Assembly (NCBI RefSeq): GCF_000498575.2
Contig: NZ_AWSQ01000009.1
Span: 310,001-374,000, forward strand
Direction: 5' to 3'
Length of the DNA: 64,000 nucleotides
Source of the DNA: Pseudomonas taeanensis MS-3
Lineage (GTDB): Bacteria > Pseudomonadota > Gammaproteobacteria > Pseudomonadales > Pseudomonadaceae
The notes under the pieces: model-generated
Told to the model about the DNA's origin: nothing
Database searches by the model: none
Seen by the model: the letters and a program-made list of their open reading frames with translations, nothing else
In this document: one piece after another, positions 42,820 to 51,419 of the stretch
Numbering within the stretch: the stretch's first letter is position 1
How the letters are laid out: each line of letters begins with the position of its first letter
Position numbers and translations under genes: made by a program

Positions 42820-44484
42820 TTACATGTTGGGGTAGTTCGGGCCGCCAGCACCTTCAGGGGCCTCCCAGGTGATGTTCTGAGCAGGGTCCTTGATGTCGCA
42901 GGTCTTGCAGTGCACGCAGTTCTGCGCGTTGATCTGGAAGCGTTTCTCGCCGTCTTCCTGAGTCACCACCTCATATACGCCGGCCGGGCAGTAGCGTTGC
43001 GCGGGCTCATCGTACATCGGCAGGTTCTTGCCGATCGGGATACTCGGGTCGCTGAGTTTCAGATGGCAGGGTTGTTCTTCTTCATGGTTGGTGCTGGACA
43101 GGAATACCGAACTCAGCTTGTCGAAACTGAGCTTGCCGTCCGGCTTCGGGTAGCTGATCTTGGTGGAGTCGGCGGCCAGCTTCATGCAGGCATAATCCGG
43201 CTTGGTGTCGTGCAGGGTGAAGGGGATCTTGCCGCCGAACAGGTTCTGATCGACGTAGTTGAACGCGCCGCCGCCGAGGACGCCGAACTTGTGGATTGCC
43301 GCGCCGAAGTTGCGGCTACGGAACAGTTCGTCATACAGCCAGCTGGCCTTGAAGGCATCGACATAGCTGGTCAGCTCATCGCCGCCTTCATGGCCTGCGA
43401 ACAGTGCGTCGGCGACCGAGTCGGCAGCCAGCATCCCGGACTTCATTGCAGTATGGCTGCCCTTGATCTTGGCGAAGTTCAGGGTGCCCAGGTCGCAACC
43501 GATCAGTGCGCCACCTTTGAATACCATCTTCGGCAGCGAGTTGAGACCACCTTTGCTAATGGCGCGCGCGCCGTAAGCTACGCGCTTGCCGCCTTCCAGA
43601 TACTGGGCGATCACCGGGTGATGTTTATAGCGCTGAAACTCATCAAACGGAGATAGGTGCGGGTTGCTGTAGGACAGGTCGACGATCAGGCCGACTACCA
43701 CCTGGTTGTTTTCCAGGTGATAGAGGAAGGAGCCGCCGGTGTTTTCGCTATCCACCAGCGACAGTGGCCAGCCTGCGGTATGCACCACCAGGCCTTGCTC
43801 GTGTTTGGCTGGGTCGATATCCCAGATTTCCTTGAGGCCAATGCCGTAGTGCTGGGCGTCGGCTTCGCTGTCCAGCTTGTATTTGCTGATCAGTTGCTTG
43901 CCGATATGGCCACGGCAGCCCTCGGCGAACAGGGTGTACTTGGCGCGCAACTCCATGCCTGGGGTGTAATAACCCTCTTTCGGGTTGCCCTCGCGGTCGA
44001 CGCCGAGGTCGCCGGTGAGAATGCCATACACCGCACCGTTCTCGTCGATCAGAGCTTCCTGGGCGGCGAAGCCTGGGTAGATCTCTACGCCAAGATTCTC
44101 GGCTTGCTGGGCCAGCCAGCGGCACAGGTTGCCCAGGGAAATGATGTAGTTACCCTGGTTGTGCATGGTCTTGGGCACGAACAGGTCAGGAATGCGACTG
44201 GCTTTTTCAGCGTTCTTGAGCAGGTAGATGTCATCGCGCTTGACCGGGGTGTTCAGCGGCGCGTCGAGTTCTTTCCAGTTGGGAAACAGTTCGTTCAGGG
44301 CGCGCGGCTCGAATACCGCACCGGAGAGAATGTGCGCACCGACTTCGGAGCCTTTCTCGACCACGCAGACGCTGATTTCTTTGCCGGCTTCGGCGGCTTT
44401 CTGCTTCAATCGGCAGGCAGCGGACAAACCAGCAGGGCCGGCGCCGACGATGACGACGTCGAATTCCATAAACTCGCGTTCCAC
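42820..44484 (-). CDS. Electron transfer flavoprotein-ubiquinone oxidoreductase
   Basis: Passes electrons from ETF to ubiquinone, closing the route from acyl-CoA dehydrogenases to the respiratory chain. The 554-residue length is standard. The FAD fold VGAGPAGLSAACRLKQ is N-terminal; the 4Fe-4S cluster cysteines are C-terminal in NCVHCKTCDIKDPAQ plus one in QRYCPAG. GTG 44484 has AGGAGATA eight bases upstream; an ATG five codons in is the alternative. It is divergent from etfBA. Confidence 0.95.
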   Translation of the reverse strand: MEREFMEFDVVIVGAGPAGLSAACRLKQKAAEAGKEISVCVVEKGSEVGAHILSGAVFEPRALNELFPNWKELDAPLNTPVKRDDIYLLKNAEKASRIPDLFVPKTMHNQGNYIISLGNLCRWLAQQAENLGVEIYPGFAAQEALIDENGAVYGILTGDLGVDREGNPKEGYYTPGMELRAKYTLFAEGCRGHIGKQLISKYKLDSEADAQHYGIGLKEIWDIDPAKHEQGLVVHTAGWPLSLVDSENTGGSFLYHLENNQVVVGLIVDLSYSNPHLSPFDEFQRYKHHPVIAQYLEGGKRVAYGARAISKGGLNSLPKMVFKGGALIGCDLGTLNFAKIKGSHTAMKSGMLAADSVADALFAGHEGGDELTSYVDAFKASWLYDELFRSRNFGAAIHKFGVLGGGAFNYVDQNLFGGKIPFTLHDTKPDYACMKLAADSTKISYPKPDGKLSFDKLSSVFLSSTNHEEEQPCHLKLSDPSIPIGKNLPMYDEPAQRYCPAGVYEVVTQEDGEKRFQINAQNCVHCKTCDIKDPAQNITWEAPEGAGGPNYPNM

Positions 44485-44590
44485 AGGCTATCTCCTACTC
44501 AAGGCTCTCTTGATATTTTAATTTGACGGGCAGGCTCGCTCCCTGAGCGGTGCGCGCGCATTATATCCCCAGCTAGGGAATGGTCCAATA

Positions 44591-44604
44591 CAAACGTTTG
44601 TTTG
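44591..44604. promoter_or_regulatory. PsrA-like operator between etfQO and etfBA
   Basis: The stretch CAAAC-GTTT-GTTTG matches the CAAAC(N2-4)GTTTG pattern known for PsrA, the fatty-acid-responsive TetR repressor of Pseudomonas. The inner CAAACGTTTG is also a perfect 10-bp palindrome. It overlaps the likely -35 of etfBA. Assignment to PsrA is an inference from the motif and the role of ETF in fatty-acid oxidation. Confidence 0.6.
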
Positions 44605-44628
44605 AATTTTCTGTAGGGCTGTTAGAAT
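44601..44628 (+). promoter_or_regulatory. Predicted promoter of etfBA
   Basis: TTTGAA (44601-44606) and TAGAAT (44623-44628) are 16 bases apart. The -35 overlaps the PsrA-like palindrome, as expected for a repressed promoter. The leader to etfB would be about 170 nt. I see no gene elsewhere in the 322-base gap 44485-44806. Confidence 0.5.
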
Positions 44629-44806
44629 CCTACTACATCGCGGGTGACTGGCCAGCTCATTGTATTGACCAGGCTAGGCCGTGCGGTCAAGATACGGGCG
44701 GTTTTGAGTCTGCCGTTACAGGCTGACTGTCGGTTCCGGCCGGTCTGCATCCCCGCTATGTTCGCTTTGGCGACATTCTTATTCACCGGAGAGTAACGAG
44801 GAATCC

Positions 44807-45556
44807 ATGAAGGTTCTTGTAGCTGTCAAACGAGTGGTCGACTACAACGTCAAGGTTCGCGTCAAGGCGGACAACAGCGGCGTTGATCTTGCCAACGTCA
44901 AGATGTCGATGAATCCTTTCTGCGAAATCGCCGTGGAAGAAGCCGTACGCCTGAAAGAGAAGGGCGTGGCGAGCGAAATCGTCGTCGTATCGATCGGCCC
45001 GACCGCTGCTCAAGAGCAGCTGCGCACCGCGCTGGCGCTGGGGGCCGACCGTGCCATCTTGGTTGAGTCGAGCGATGAGCTGAACTCTCTGGGTGTGGCC
45101 AAACTGCTCAAGGCGGTGGTCGACAAAGAGCAGCCGCAGTTGGTGATCCTGGGTAAGCAGGCCATCGACAGCGATAACAATCAGACCGGCCAGATGCTGG
45201 CTGCATTGAGCGGTTACGCACAAGGCACCTTCGCCTCCAAGGTCGAAGTGGCCGGCGACAAGGTCAACGTCACTCGCGAGATTGATGGTGGCCTGCAGAC
45301 CGTCGCGCTGAACCTGCCGGCAATCGTCACCACCGACCTGCGTCTGAACGAGCCACGCTACGCGTCGCTGCCGAACATCATGAAGGCCAAGAAGAAGCCG
45401 CTGGAAGTGGTTACTCCGGACGCCCTCGGTGTTTCCACCGCTTCCACCGTGAAGACCTTGAAAGTCGAAGCGCCTGCTACCCGCAGTGCCGGCATCAAGG
45501 TCAAGTCCGTGGCTGAACTGGTCGAGAAACTGAAGAACGAAGCGAAGGTAATCTAA
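44807..45556 (+). CDS. etfB: Electron transfer flavoprotein subunit beta
   Basis: Beta (small) subunit of ETF, 249 residues, AMP-binding. MKVLVAVKRVVDYNVKVRVK and the signature LGKQAIDSDNNQTGQMLAAL are diagnostic. It accepts electrons from acyl-CoA dehydrogenases, including AtuD encoded in this window. The stop is directly followed by etfA. Confidence 0.96.
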   Translation: MKVLVAVKRVVDYNVKVRVKADNSGVDLANVKMSMNPFCEIAVEEAVRLKEKGVASEIVVVSIGPTAAQEQLRTALALGADRAILVESSDELNSLGVAKLLKAVVDKEQPQLVILGKQAIDSDNNQTGQMLAALSGYAQGTFASKVEVAGDKVNVTREIDGGLQTVALNLPAIVTTDLRLNEPRYASLPNIMKAKKKPLEVVTPDALGVSTASTVKTLKVEAPATRSAGIKVKSVAELVEKLKNEAKVI

Positions 45557-46486
45557 ATGGCTATCTTAGTTGTTGCAGAACACACTAACGCTGCCCTGGC
45601 TGGCGCCACTCTGAATACCGTTGCCGCGGCGCAAGCCATCGGTGGCGATATTCACGTGTTGGTAGCCGGTGCGGGCTGTGGCGCCGCTGCTGAAGCCGCT
45701 GGCAAAGTGGCTGGCGTCAGTAAGGTACTGGTTGCTGACAGCGCGGCTTTCGCCCATCAGTTGCCGGAAAACATCGCGCCGCTGGTAGCCGAACTGGGCA
45801 AGGGCTACAGCCACATCCTGGCTGCCGCTACCAGTAACGGCAAGAACATCCTGCCGCGCGTTGCGGCGCAGTTGGACGTTGACCAGATCTCCGAGATCAT
45901 TGCCGTCGAAAGCGCCGATACGTTCAAGCGCCCGATCTACGCCGGTAACGCCATTGCCACCGTGCAATCCTCGGCTGCGGTGAAAGTGATCACCGTGCGT
46001 GCTACCGGTTTCGACCCGGTTGCTGCCGAGGGCGGTTCTGCTGCCGTTGAAGCCGTGACGGCTGGTGGCGATGCCGGCAAGTCGGCGTTCGTTGGCGAAG
46101 AGCTGGCCAAATCCGATCGTCCTGAACTGACCGCTGCCAAGATCGTCGTTTCCGGCGGCCGTGGCATGCAGAATGGTGACAACTTCAAGCACCTGTATGC
46201 CCTGGCCGACAAGCTCGGTGCCGCTGTCGGTGCCTCGCGCGCCGCGGTCGACGCTGGTTTTGTGCCGAATGATATGCAGGTCGGTCAGACCGGTAAGATC
46301 GTCGCCCCGGAGCTGTACATCGCCGTCGGTATTTCCGGCGCGATTCAGCACCTGGCTGGCATGAAAGACTCCAAGGTGATTGTTGCGATCAACAAGGATG
46401 AGGATGCGCCAATCTTCCAGGTGGCCGATTACGGCCTGGTTGCTGACCTGTTCGAAGCCATCCCGGAGTTCGAAAACCTGGTGTAA
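45557..46486 (+). CDS. etfA: Electron transfer flavoprotein subunit alpha
   Basis: FAD-carrying alpha subunit of ETF, 309 residues. The C-terminal FAD domain contains VSGGRGMQNGDNF, GASRAAVDAGFVPNDMQVGQTG and LYIAVGISGAIQHLAGM, the ETF alpha signature. It begins immediately at the etfB stop and is followed by a strong terminator. Confidence 0.96.
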   Translation: MAILVVAEHTNAALAGATLNTVAAAQAIGGDIHVLVAGAGCGAAAEAAGKVAGVSKVLVADSAAFAHQLPENIAPLVAELGKGYSHILAAATSNGKNILPRVAAQLDVDQISEIIAVESADTFKRPIYAGNAIATVQSSAAVKVITVRATGFDPVAAEGGSAAVEAVTAGGDAGKSAFVGEELAKSDRPELTAAKIVVSGGRGMQNGDNFKHLYALADKLGAAVGASRAAVDAGFVPNDMQVGQTGKIVAPELYIAVGISGAIQHLAGMKDSKVIVAINKDEDAPIFQVADYGLVADLFEAIPEFENLV

Positions 46487-46502
46487 GCCAGCTTTTCTTG
46501 CC

Positions 46503-46539
46503 CTACAAAAAACCCGCTGATCAAGCGGGTTTTTTGTAG
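46503..46539. terminator. Strong bidirectional terminator after etfA
   Basis: A perfect 16-bp stem (CTACAAAAAACCCGCT with its complement) and a five-base loop, with A and T runs on both sides. It ends etfBA (+) and the convergent hydrolase gene (-). Confidence 0.95.
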
Positions 46540-46546
46540 CCTGCAA

Positions 46547-47476
46547 CTAGCCATCGATGTTGTCGAGGAACGCCTGATAATGGTGTGCGGTTTCTTCCGG
46601 ACGCTCGATCATCGGCGCATGGCCACAGCTTTCCATGATCACCACGCTGGGTTTACGCAGCAATGGTTGCATGACTTGGATGCTGGATACGTCCAGTACC
46701 TTGTCCTTATCCCCCCACAGTAGCAGGGTGGGGGCCTGGATTTTAGGAAGCTCGGGTTCGAGGGGGATGTAGCGGTTTCGCAGGTGGTCGAAAATCATCT
46801 CGTAGTGATCACGCTGGGCGATAGCTTGCTCGGCCAGATAGTCCTTCAGCACAGTCGGTAGGGGTGGCGCTTCGACGAAGACAAAATCCAGCAGACGGTT
46901 GAAGTCTTCAGGCTCTTTCACTATCAGAGGGTTGCGGTCGCCGTGTTCGAGTCGCTCAGCCAGTTCACTCTTCTGTGGTGCAGTAACGCCTGCATTGTCG
47001 AACAGGGCCACGGAGAGCACCTGCTCTGGGTAGCGTGCGGCATACAGGGCACTGATATGGCCGCCCATGGAGTTGCCGATCAGGTGCAGTTTTTTGATTC
47101 CCAGAGCCTGAGTGAAGGCCATCACTCGCTCCACCTGGCTGCCAACGTCATAGCTGGCGTGTGGCTGGCTGCTGTTGCCAAAACCGGGTAAATCGAGGGC
47201 AATCACGTGGTAGCGTTCGGTAAAGTGGCGGGCAAAACGCAACCAGTTATCCTTGTTGGCGCCGAAACCATGGATCATCAGCAGGGTTTCAGCGTCGCTC
47301 GGGCCGCCTTCGTAGTAATGGATGCTAAGATTCGCGACCTCCAGCTGCTCACTGGATAGCCCGGCTATTTGCCGCTCCAGGTATTGAGCGCTGGTCAGTA
47401 GGGCGGCAGGGAAGGCATACAGCCCGGCGGCGGTGACGCCGATTACCAGGAGTAGAGCGAGCAACAATTTTTTCAT
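46547..47476 (-). CDS. Alpha/beta hydrolase (membrane-anchored or secreted lipase-like)
   Basis: A 309-residue alpha/beta hydrolase with an N-terminal hydrophobic signal or anchor (LLLALLLVIGVTAAGLYAF). The nucleophile serine is in LIGNSMGGHISALYA, HGFGANKDNWLRFA forms the oxyanion region, and the histidine is in CGHAPMIERPEE near the end. This resembles lipase/esterases located beside etfBA in other Pseudomonas. The substrate is unknown. Confidence 0.88.
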   Translation of the reverse strand: MKKLLLALLLVIGVTAAGLYAFPAALLTSAQYLERQIAGLSSEQLEVANLSIHYYEGGPSDAETLLMIHGFGANKDNWLRFARHFTERYHVIALDLPGFGNSSQPHASYDVGSQVERVMAFTQALGIKKLHLIGNSMGGHISALYAARYPEQVLSVALFDNAGVTAPQKSELAERLEHGDRNPLIVKEPEDFNRLLDFVFVEAPPLPTVLKDYLAEQAIAQRDHYEMIFDHLRNRYIPLEPELPKIQAPTLLLWGDKDKVLDVSSIQVMQPLLRKPSVVIMESCGHAPMIERPEETAHHYQAFLDNIDG

Positions 47477-47589
47477 GGCATGTCCTTATCGCGAATTACT
47501 AGTGTGCGGCCGCTAACCTAGCATGAAGAACAACCCTGGCGTTCGGCAGTGGCGCGCGCCCCAGCGGACGTTAAGTCGAGACCTATTCA

Positions 47590-48414
47590 ATGCTTGATCG
47601 TGTTTTTCTGAAGTCCTGTTTATTGCTTATCGCATTGCTCAGTCTGCCTGGATTAGCCATGGCGGCGGGCAAGTGCGAGCGCTTGGTCGCCACTGGTCAT
47701 CCCGATTATCCGCCTTTCAGTTGGCGTGACCCACAGAACCCGCAGCGCTTGATCGGTGCTCAAGCGGACCTGTTGGAGCACCTGGGCAAAGAGCTGGGAG
47801 TGCGGATCGAGATGCTCTACAACCGCTCATGGGACAAGGCCCAGGAGGAAGTGCGTAGCGGGCGGATAGATTTGCTGGCGGGTGCGGCGCTGACCCTCGT
47901 CGATCTGGAGGCGATGGATTATGTGTATCCGCCGATATTCAGTCGCGCCAAGGTGGTCTGGGTGCGTCGCTTGGCGAGTTTCCCCTATATCGAATGGGCT
48001 GACCTGCGCGAGCGTCGGGGGGCAATGGCCAGCAGTGATTTCGCTCCAGCATTCGATGAGTTCGCCAAAGCCAACTTGAGCCTTGAGCAAGGCGCCAGTC
48101 TCACCCAGCTGTTTCAGAAGTTGATGCTTGGCGAAGTCGATTATGTGCTGCATGAGCGAGAGCCGGGGCAAGCGCTGGCCTACACCCTGGGGTTGCAGGA
48201 CGACCTGCTGGCACTGTCCCCACCGATTTCCAGCGAAGGCCTGTACCTCTCGCTGTCGCACAACTCGGCGTGTAACGACCCCTGGCTGCGCGGACAGTTG
48301 GCGAAAAAAATGACAGAATTAGCCGCCGCCGGCTTGCCGGAGGACTTGTTGCAGCGCAATTTGCTGCGATGGAAGGAGCAGCGGTTACGACCCGCCAGCG
48401 CCTCGAATCAGTAG
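47590..48414 (+). CDS. Periplasmic substrate-binding family 3 protein
   Basis: A 274-residue protein with a Sec signal ending AMA and a bacterial extracellular solute-binding family 3 fold (HPDYPPFSWRDPQ, GAQADLLEHLGKELG, SGRIDLLAGAALT). No ABC permease or ATPase gene is nearby, so it may act as a sensor or orphan binding protein rather than in transport. The ligand is unknown. It precedes two lipoprotein genes on the same strand by a nine-base gap. Confidence 0.87.
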   Translation: MLDRVFLKSCLLLIALLSLPGLAMAAGKCERLVATGHPDYPPFSWRDPQNPQRLIGAQADLLEHLGKELGVRIEMLYNRSWDKAQEEVRSGRIDLLAGAALTLVDLEAMDYVYPPIFSRAKVVWVRRLASFPYIEWADLRERRGAMASSDFAPAFDEFAKANLSLEQGASLTQLFQKLMLGEVDYVLHEREPGQALAYTLGLQDDLLALSPPISSEGLYLSLSHNSACNDPWLRGQLAKKMTELAAAGLPEDLLQRNLLRWKEQRLRPASASNQ

Positions 48415-48423
48415 GAAATATTA

Positions 48424-48777
48424 GTGACTAATCGATGTTTATACAGCGCACTGGTGCTGATAGCCCTGACCGGTTGCGCCAGTGATCCGGCGCCAACCGA
48501 GCAATTGCGGCTGAGCGAACAGGCGATGAGCCAGGCGAAAGCCGTCGGTGCGAGTGAGCAAGTGGCCGAGTTGACCCTGGCCGAGAACAAGCTTGTGCAG
48601 GCCCAGGCTGCCATGGCGCAAGAAGCGTACAAGGATGCCCGGATGTTCGCCGAGCAGGCCGAACTGGATGCACGCTTGGCGGAAGCGCGGGTGTTGACCG
48701 AGAAAAGCCAGGCTCAACTGAGCGAGTTGCACAATCGGATCAACCGCCTGCGCAAGCAGCTGGGGGAACTCCAATGA
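48424..48777 (+). CDS. DUF4398 lipoprotein
   Basis: A 117-residue lipoprotein: signal ending ALTGC, mature part almost wholly helical and alanine/glutamate rich, consistent with a coiled coil (DUF4398). GTG start. It overlaps the OmpA-family gene by four bases, a pair seen in other Pseudomonas. A periplasmic tether or stress role is possible, but no function is known. Confidence 0.88.
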   Translation: MTNRCLYSALVLIALTGCASDPAPTEQLRLSEQAMSQAKAVGASEQVAELTLAENKLVQAQAAMAQEAYKDARMFAEQAELDARLAEARVLTEKSQAQLSELHNRINRLRKQLGELQ

Positions 48778-49586
48778 GCGCTAAAACCCAAGCGATCACC
48801 AGTGTCATGCTGGCCTTGTTGTTGAGTGGTTGTGCGAGCTCGCAGCCGAACAGTGGTGAGGCGCTCGAGGCAGCTCGCAGCCGTTTTCAGGCAGTCAGGG
48901 AGGACTCCAATGTGCTGCGCAGTGCGCCTAAAGATGTGATTCGTGCTGGTGAGTCGCTGGCCCGTGCAGACCGTTTGTCGAGCTACTGGGGCAGTGCCGA
49001 TGATGTCAGGCATTACGCTTACCTGAGTCAGCGTTACAGCGACATCGCCGAACAGCACAGTGATCTGAACCTGAACCAGGAGCGGGCGGTCAAGCTCGAG
49101 CTGGAAGTCCAGCGCCTGCAGTTGGCCCTGCGTGAGGCCAAGTTGCTGAGCGTGCAGGAACATGGCAGTTGGCTGGAAGAGCAAATGCTCAGCCTTGCGA
49201 CTAGCGAGAGCGAGCGAGGCCTGGTGATGACCCTGGGCGACGTGTTGTTCGATGCCGGGCAAGCTGATCTGCAGGCCTCGGCCAACCGTACTGTGCTGAA
49301 GCTGGTGCATTTCCTCCAGCTCAACCCGCGTCGCGTGGTACGCATCGAGGGCTACACCGACAACCGGGGCGACAAACAGGTGAACCTCGAATTGTCCCGG
49401 GCGCGGGCGCAGACCGTGGCCGACATGCTGGTTGATCTGGGTATCGACGCCAAGCGTATTGAGGTGCAAGGTCATGGGGAAAACTTCCCGGTAAAGGAGA
49501 ATGCTTCGTCCAAAGGACGTGCGCAAAACCGCCGGGTCGAGATCGTCTTCTCCGACGAGCAGGGGCGCCTGGGCGCTGCTCGCTGA
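48774..49586 (+). CDS. OmpA-family lipoprotein
   Basis: A 270-residue outer-membrane lipoprotein. The lipobox is LLLSGC, an N-terminal DUF4398-like helical region (about 35-130) follows, and the C-terminal OmpA domain (about 150-260) contains IEGYTDNRGDKQVNLELSRA and GHGENFPV, which bind peptidoglycan. The start overlaps the preceding gene. A terminator follows. Confidence 0.92.
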   Translation: MSAKTQAITSVMLALLLSGCASSQPNSGEALEAARSRFQAVREDSNVLRSAPKDVIRAGESLARADRLSSYWGSADDVRHYAYLSQRYSDIAEQHSDLNLNQERAVKLELEVQRLQLALREAKLLSVQEHGSWLEEQMLSLATSESERGLVMTLGDVLFDAGQADLQASANRTVLKLVHFLQLNPRRVVRIEGYTDNRGDKQVNLELSRARAQTVADMLVDLGIDAKRIEVQGHGENFPVKENASSKGRAQNRRVEIVFSDEQGRLGAAR

Positions 49587-49602
49587 TTTGATGAAGTCAC
49601 CC

Positions 49603-49638
49603 AAACCCCGGCTACCCTGAGGTCTCCGGGTTTTTTTT
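49603..49638 (+). terminator. Terminator after the OmpA-family gene
   Basis: AAACCCCGG pairs imperfectly (one bulge) with CCGGGTTT, followed by eight T at 49631-49638. Confidence 0.85.
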
Positions 49639-49895
49639 GTTTTCGCAATTCCTCACCCGCCGGACTGATTGCTAGTTGCTAGGCGCCATTTTGTCGCAGA
49701 CGCCCAGGCGGTTAACCCGTGTGCATTGCACGGCGACAGGTTGGCTTATTTCCAGAACAGTCTTCTACGCGATCAATTAGGCCGATACAGTCGCTAGCGG
49801 ATTTGCACTGTATCGTCCACAATTTCTAGATCTGTACCGGTGCACTTTCAGTGTGCAGGGTTACTGTTGTGGTTCAGTTAGACGGGAAAGCGGCT
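49639..49895 (+). promoter_or_regulatory. Control region of the MocR-type gene
   Basis: The 309-base gap from 49587 holds a terminator and this control region; no gene is seen. CGATACAGT (49783-49791) and ACTGTATCG (49807-49815) are a perfect 9-bp inverted repeat, centres 24 bases apart. A second palindromic patch GGTTAACCCG is at 49710-49719. MocR regulators commonly control their own or neighbouring genes through paired sites, so this is a probable operator. Confidence 0.55.
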
Positions 49896-51335
49896 ATGAC
49901 CAATCTGTTGCTCTATCAGCGTATCGCCCAGCAGCTGGCGGAAGATATCCGTCGAGGTGTCTATCAGCCGGGCGAGCGGGTGCCGTCGGTGCGCAAGATG
50001 AGTTCACAGCTCAGCGTCAGCCATGCCACTGTTTTACAGGCCTACGCCAATCTCGAAGATATGGGCCTGATTCGCGCTCGACCGCAATCGGGTTTCTATG
50101 TGCATCAGACCCCTGCGCTTACTGCGCCGACCCCGGATATCGCCCGTGTCGAGCGGCCCGGCCTGGTGACGCGCAGCAGTATCATCAACCAGATATTGAC
50201 CGAGTCGCGCCGTGAAGGGGTGTTTCCGCTAGGGGCCGCCGTGCCCCATGTCGAGTATCTGCCGGTGCGTGCCTTGCATCAGCAGTTGGCCAAGGTCACC
50301 CGCTTCCATAGCCCGCGGGCCTTCAGTTACATGTTCAGCCCTGGTTTCGAACCGCTGCGCCGTCAAGTTGCGATTCGCATGCGTGATGCCGGAGTGGTGG
50401 TCGATCCTTCCGAGGTAGTGATCACCCATGGCTGCGTCGATGCCCTGCAAATGTCGCTGCGCGTGCTCACCAAACCGGGAGACCTGATCGCCGCTGAATC
50501 GCCGACCTATTATGGGTTGCTGCAACTGGCCGATCTGCTTGGCCTGAAAGTTATTGAAATCCCCAGCGACCCGACCACCGGTATCAGCCTGGAGGCCTTG
50601 CAACTGGCCGCCAGTCAATGGCCGATCAAGGCTCTGGTATTGACCGCACGGCTGAGCAATCCGCTGGGCGGCACCATTCCGGAAGGACGGCAAAAACAGT
50701 TGCTGCGCCTGGCTGGTGATTTCGATATCCAGATCGTCGAGGACGATATCTACGGCGAGTTGATGTTCGAGCAGGGGCCGACCAAAGCGCTGAAGTCGCA
50801 TGATCGAGAAGGGCGGGTGGTGTATTGCTCGAGCTTTTCCAAGACCCTGTCGCCTGGCGTGCGCATTGGCTGGATCATCGCCGGCAAGTATCAGGATGAA
50901 ATCCAGCGCCTGCAGACCTTCAGCACCCACTCGGCCTGTAGTGTGACGCAGATGGCAGTGGCGGCTTACCTGGAAAATGGTGGTTATGATCGCCACCTGC
51001 GGCATATCCGTCAGGAGTACCGCAAGAACCTCAGCGCCTTCCAATTGGCGGTGCAGCAGAATTTTCCCGAAGGTACGCAGATCACTCGGCCCAATGGTGG
51101 CTTCATTCTGTGGGTCAGTCTGCCGGCGCGGGTCAACACCAAGGACTTGCACGTACGTGCGTTGCAGCAAGGCATCAGCATCGCGCCAGGGCTGATTTTC
51201 AGCAATACCGAACAGTTCAATCACTGTGTGCGACTGAACTGCGGCATTCCCTGGAACCGTGAGGCCGAGCGGGCGCTGATGACCCTGGGCATGCTGGCCA
51301 ACCAGTTGTGCCAAGAGACCACCGGCACCTTTTAA
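49896..51335 (+). CDS. MocR-type regulator (GntR HTH plus aminotransferase domain)
   Basis: A 479-residue MocR-like PLP regulator. The N-terminal winged HTH (about 8-75) reads GERVPSVRKMSSQLSVSHAT; the C-terminal class I aminotransferase fold (about 105-475) has the PLP lysine in YCSSFSKTLSPGVRIGWI. ATG 49896 is used; upstream GTGs give no family-like sequence. Such proteins sense PLP-linked amino acids or vitamers and usually control an adjacent gene, but no metabolic target is obvious here; the next gene is the vWA protein. Confidence 0.9.
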   Translation: MTNLLLYQRIAQQLAEDIRRGVYQPGERVPSVRKMSSQLSVSHATVLQAYANLEDMGLIRARPQSGFYVHQTPALTAPTPDIARVERPGLVTRSSIINQILTESRREGVFPLGAAVPHVEYLPVRALHQQLAKVTRFHSPRAFSYMFSPGFEPLRRQVAIRMRDAGVVVDPSEVVITHGCVDALQMSLRVLTKPGDLIAAESPTYYGLLQLADLLGLKVIEIPSDPTTGISLEALQLAASQWPIKALVLTARLSNPLGGTIPEGRQKQLLRLAGDFDIQIVEDDIYGELMFEQGPTKALKSHDREGRVVYCSSFSKTLSPGVRIGWIIAGKYQDEIQRLQTFSTHSACSVTQMAVAAYLENGGYDRHLRHIRQEYRKNLSAFQLAVQQNFPEGTQITRPNGGFILWVSLPARVNTKDLHVRALQQGISIAPGLIFSNTEQFNHCVRLNCGIPWNREAERALMTLGMLANQLCQETTGTF

Positions 51336-51348
51336 ACATACCTTCGCG

Positions 51349-51360
51349 CGGGTTAACCCG
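51349..51360. promoter_or_regulatory. 12-bp palindrome upstream of the vWA gene
   Basis: CGGGTTAACCCG is a perfect palindrome 60 bases before the vWA start. Its core GGTTAACCCG recurs at 49710-49719, before the MocR-type gene. No T-tract follows, so a protein site is more likely than a terminator. The binding protein is unknown. Confidence 0.4.
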
Positions 51361-51419
51361 AATCCGTCAGGCAGTGCGTCTACTGAGGCAGGAGTTCTTT
51401 CCTGCCCAGGAGACGCATC

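Noticed and set aside
44485..44806. Small gene in the etfQO-etfB gap
   Set aside because: No frame with a start, ribosome site and plausible codon usage; the gap is better explained by promoter, operator and leader.
47485..47515. A stretch resembling cloning-vector polylinker (SpeI- and NotI-like sites) before the binding-protein gene
   Set aside because: Only short restriction-site coincidences; the surrounding sequence is ordinary intergenic DNA with no vector backbone.
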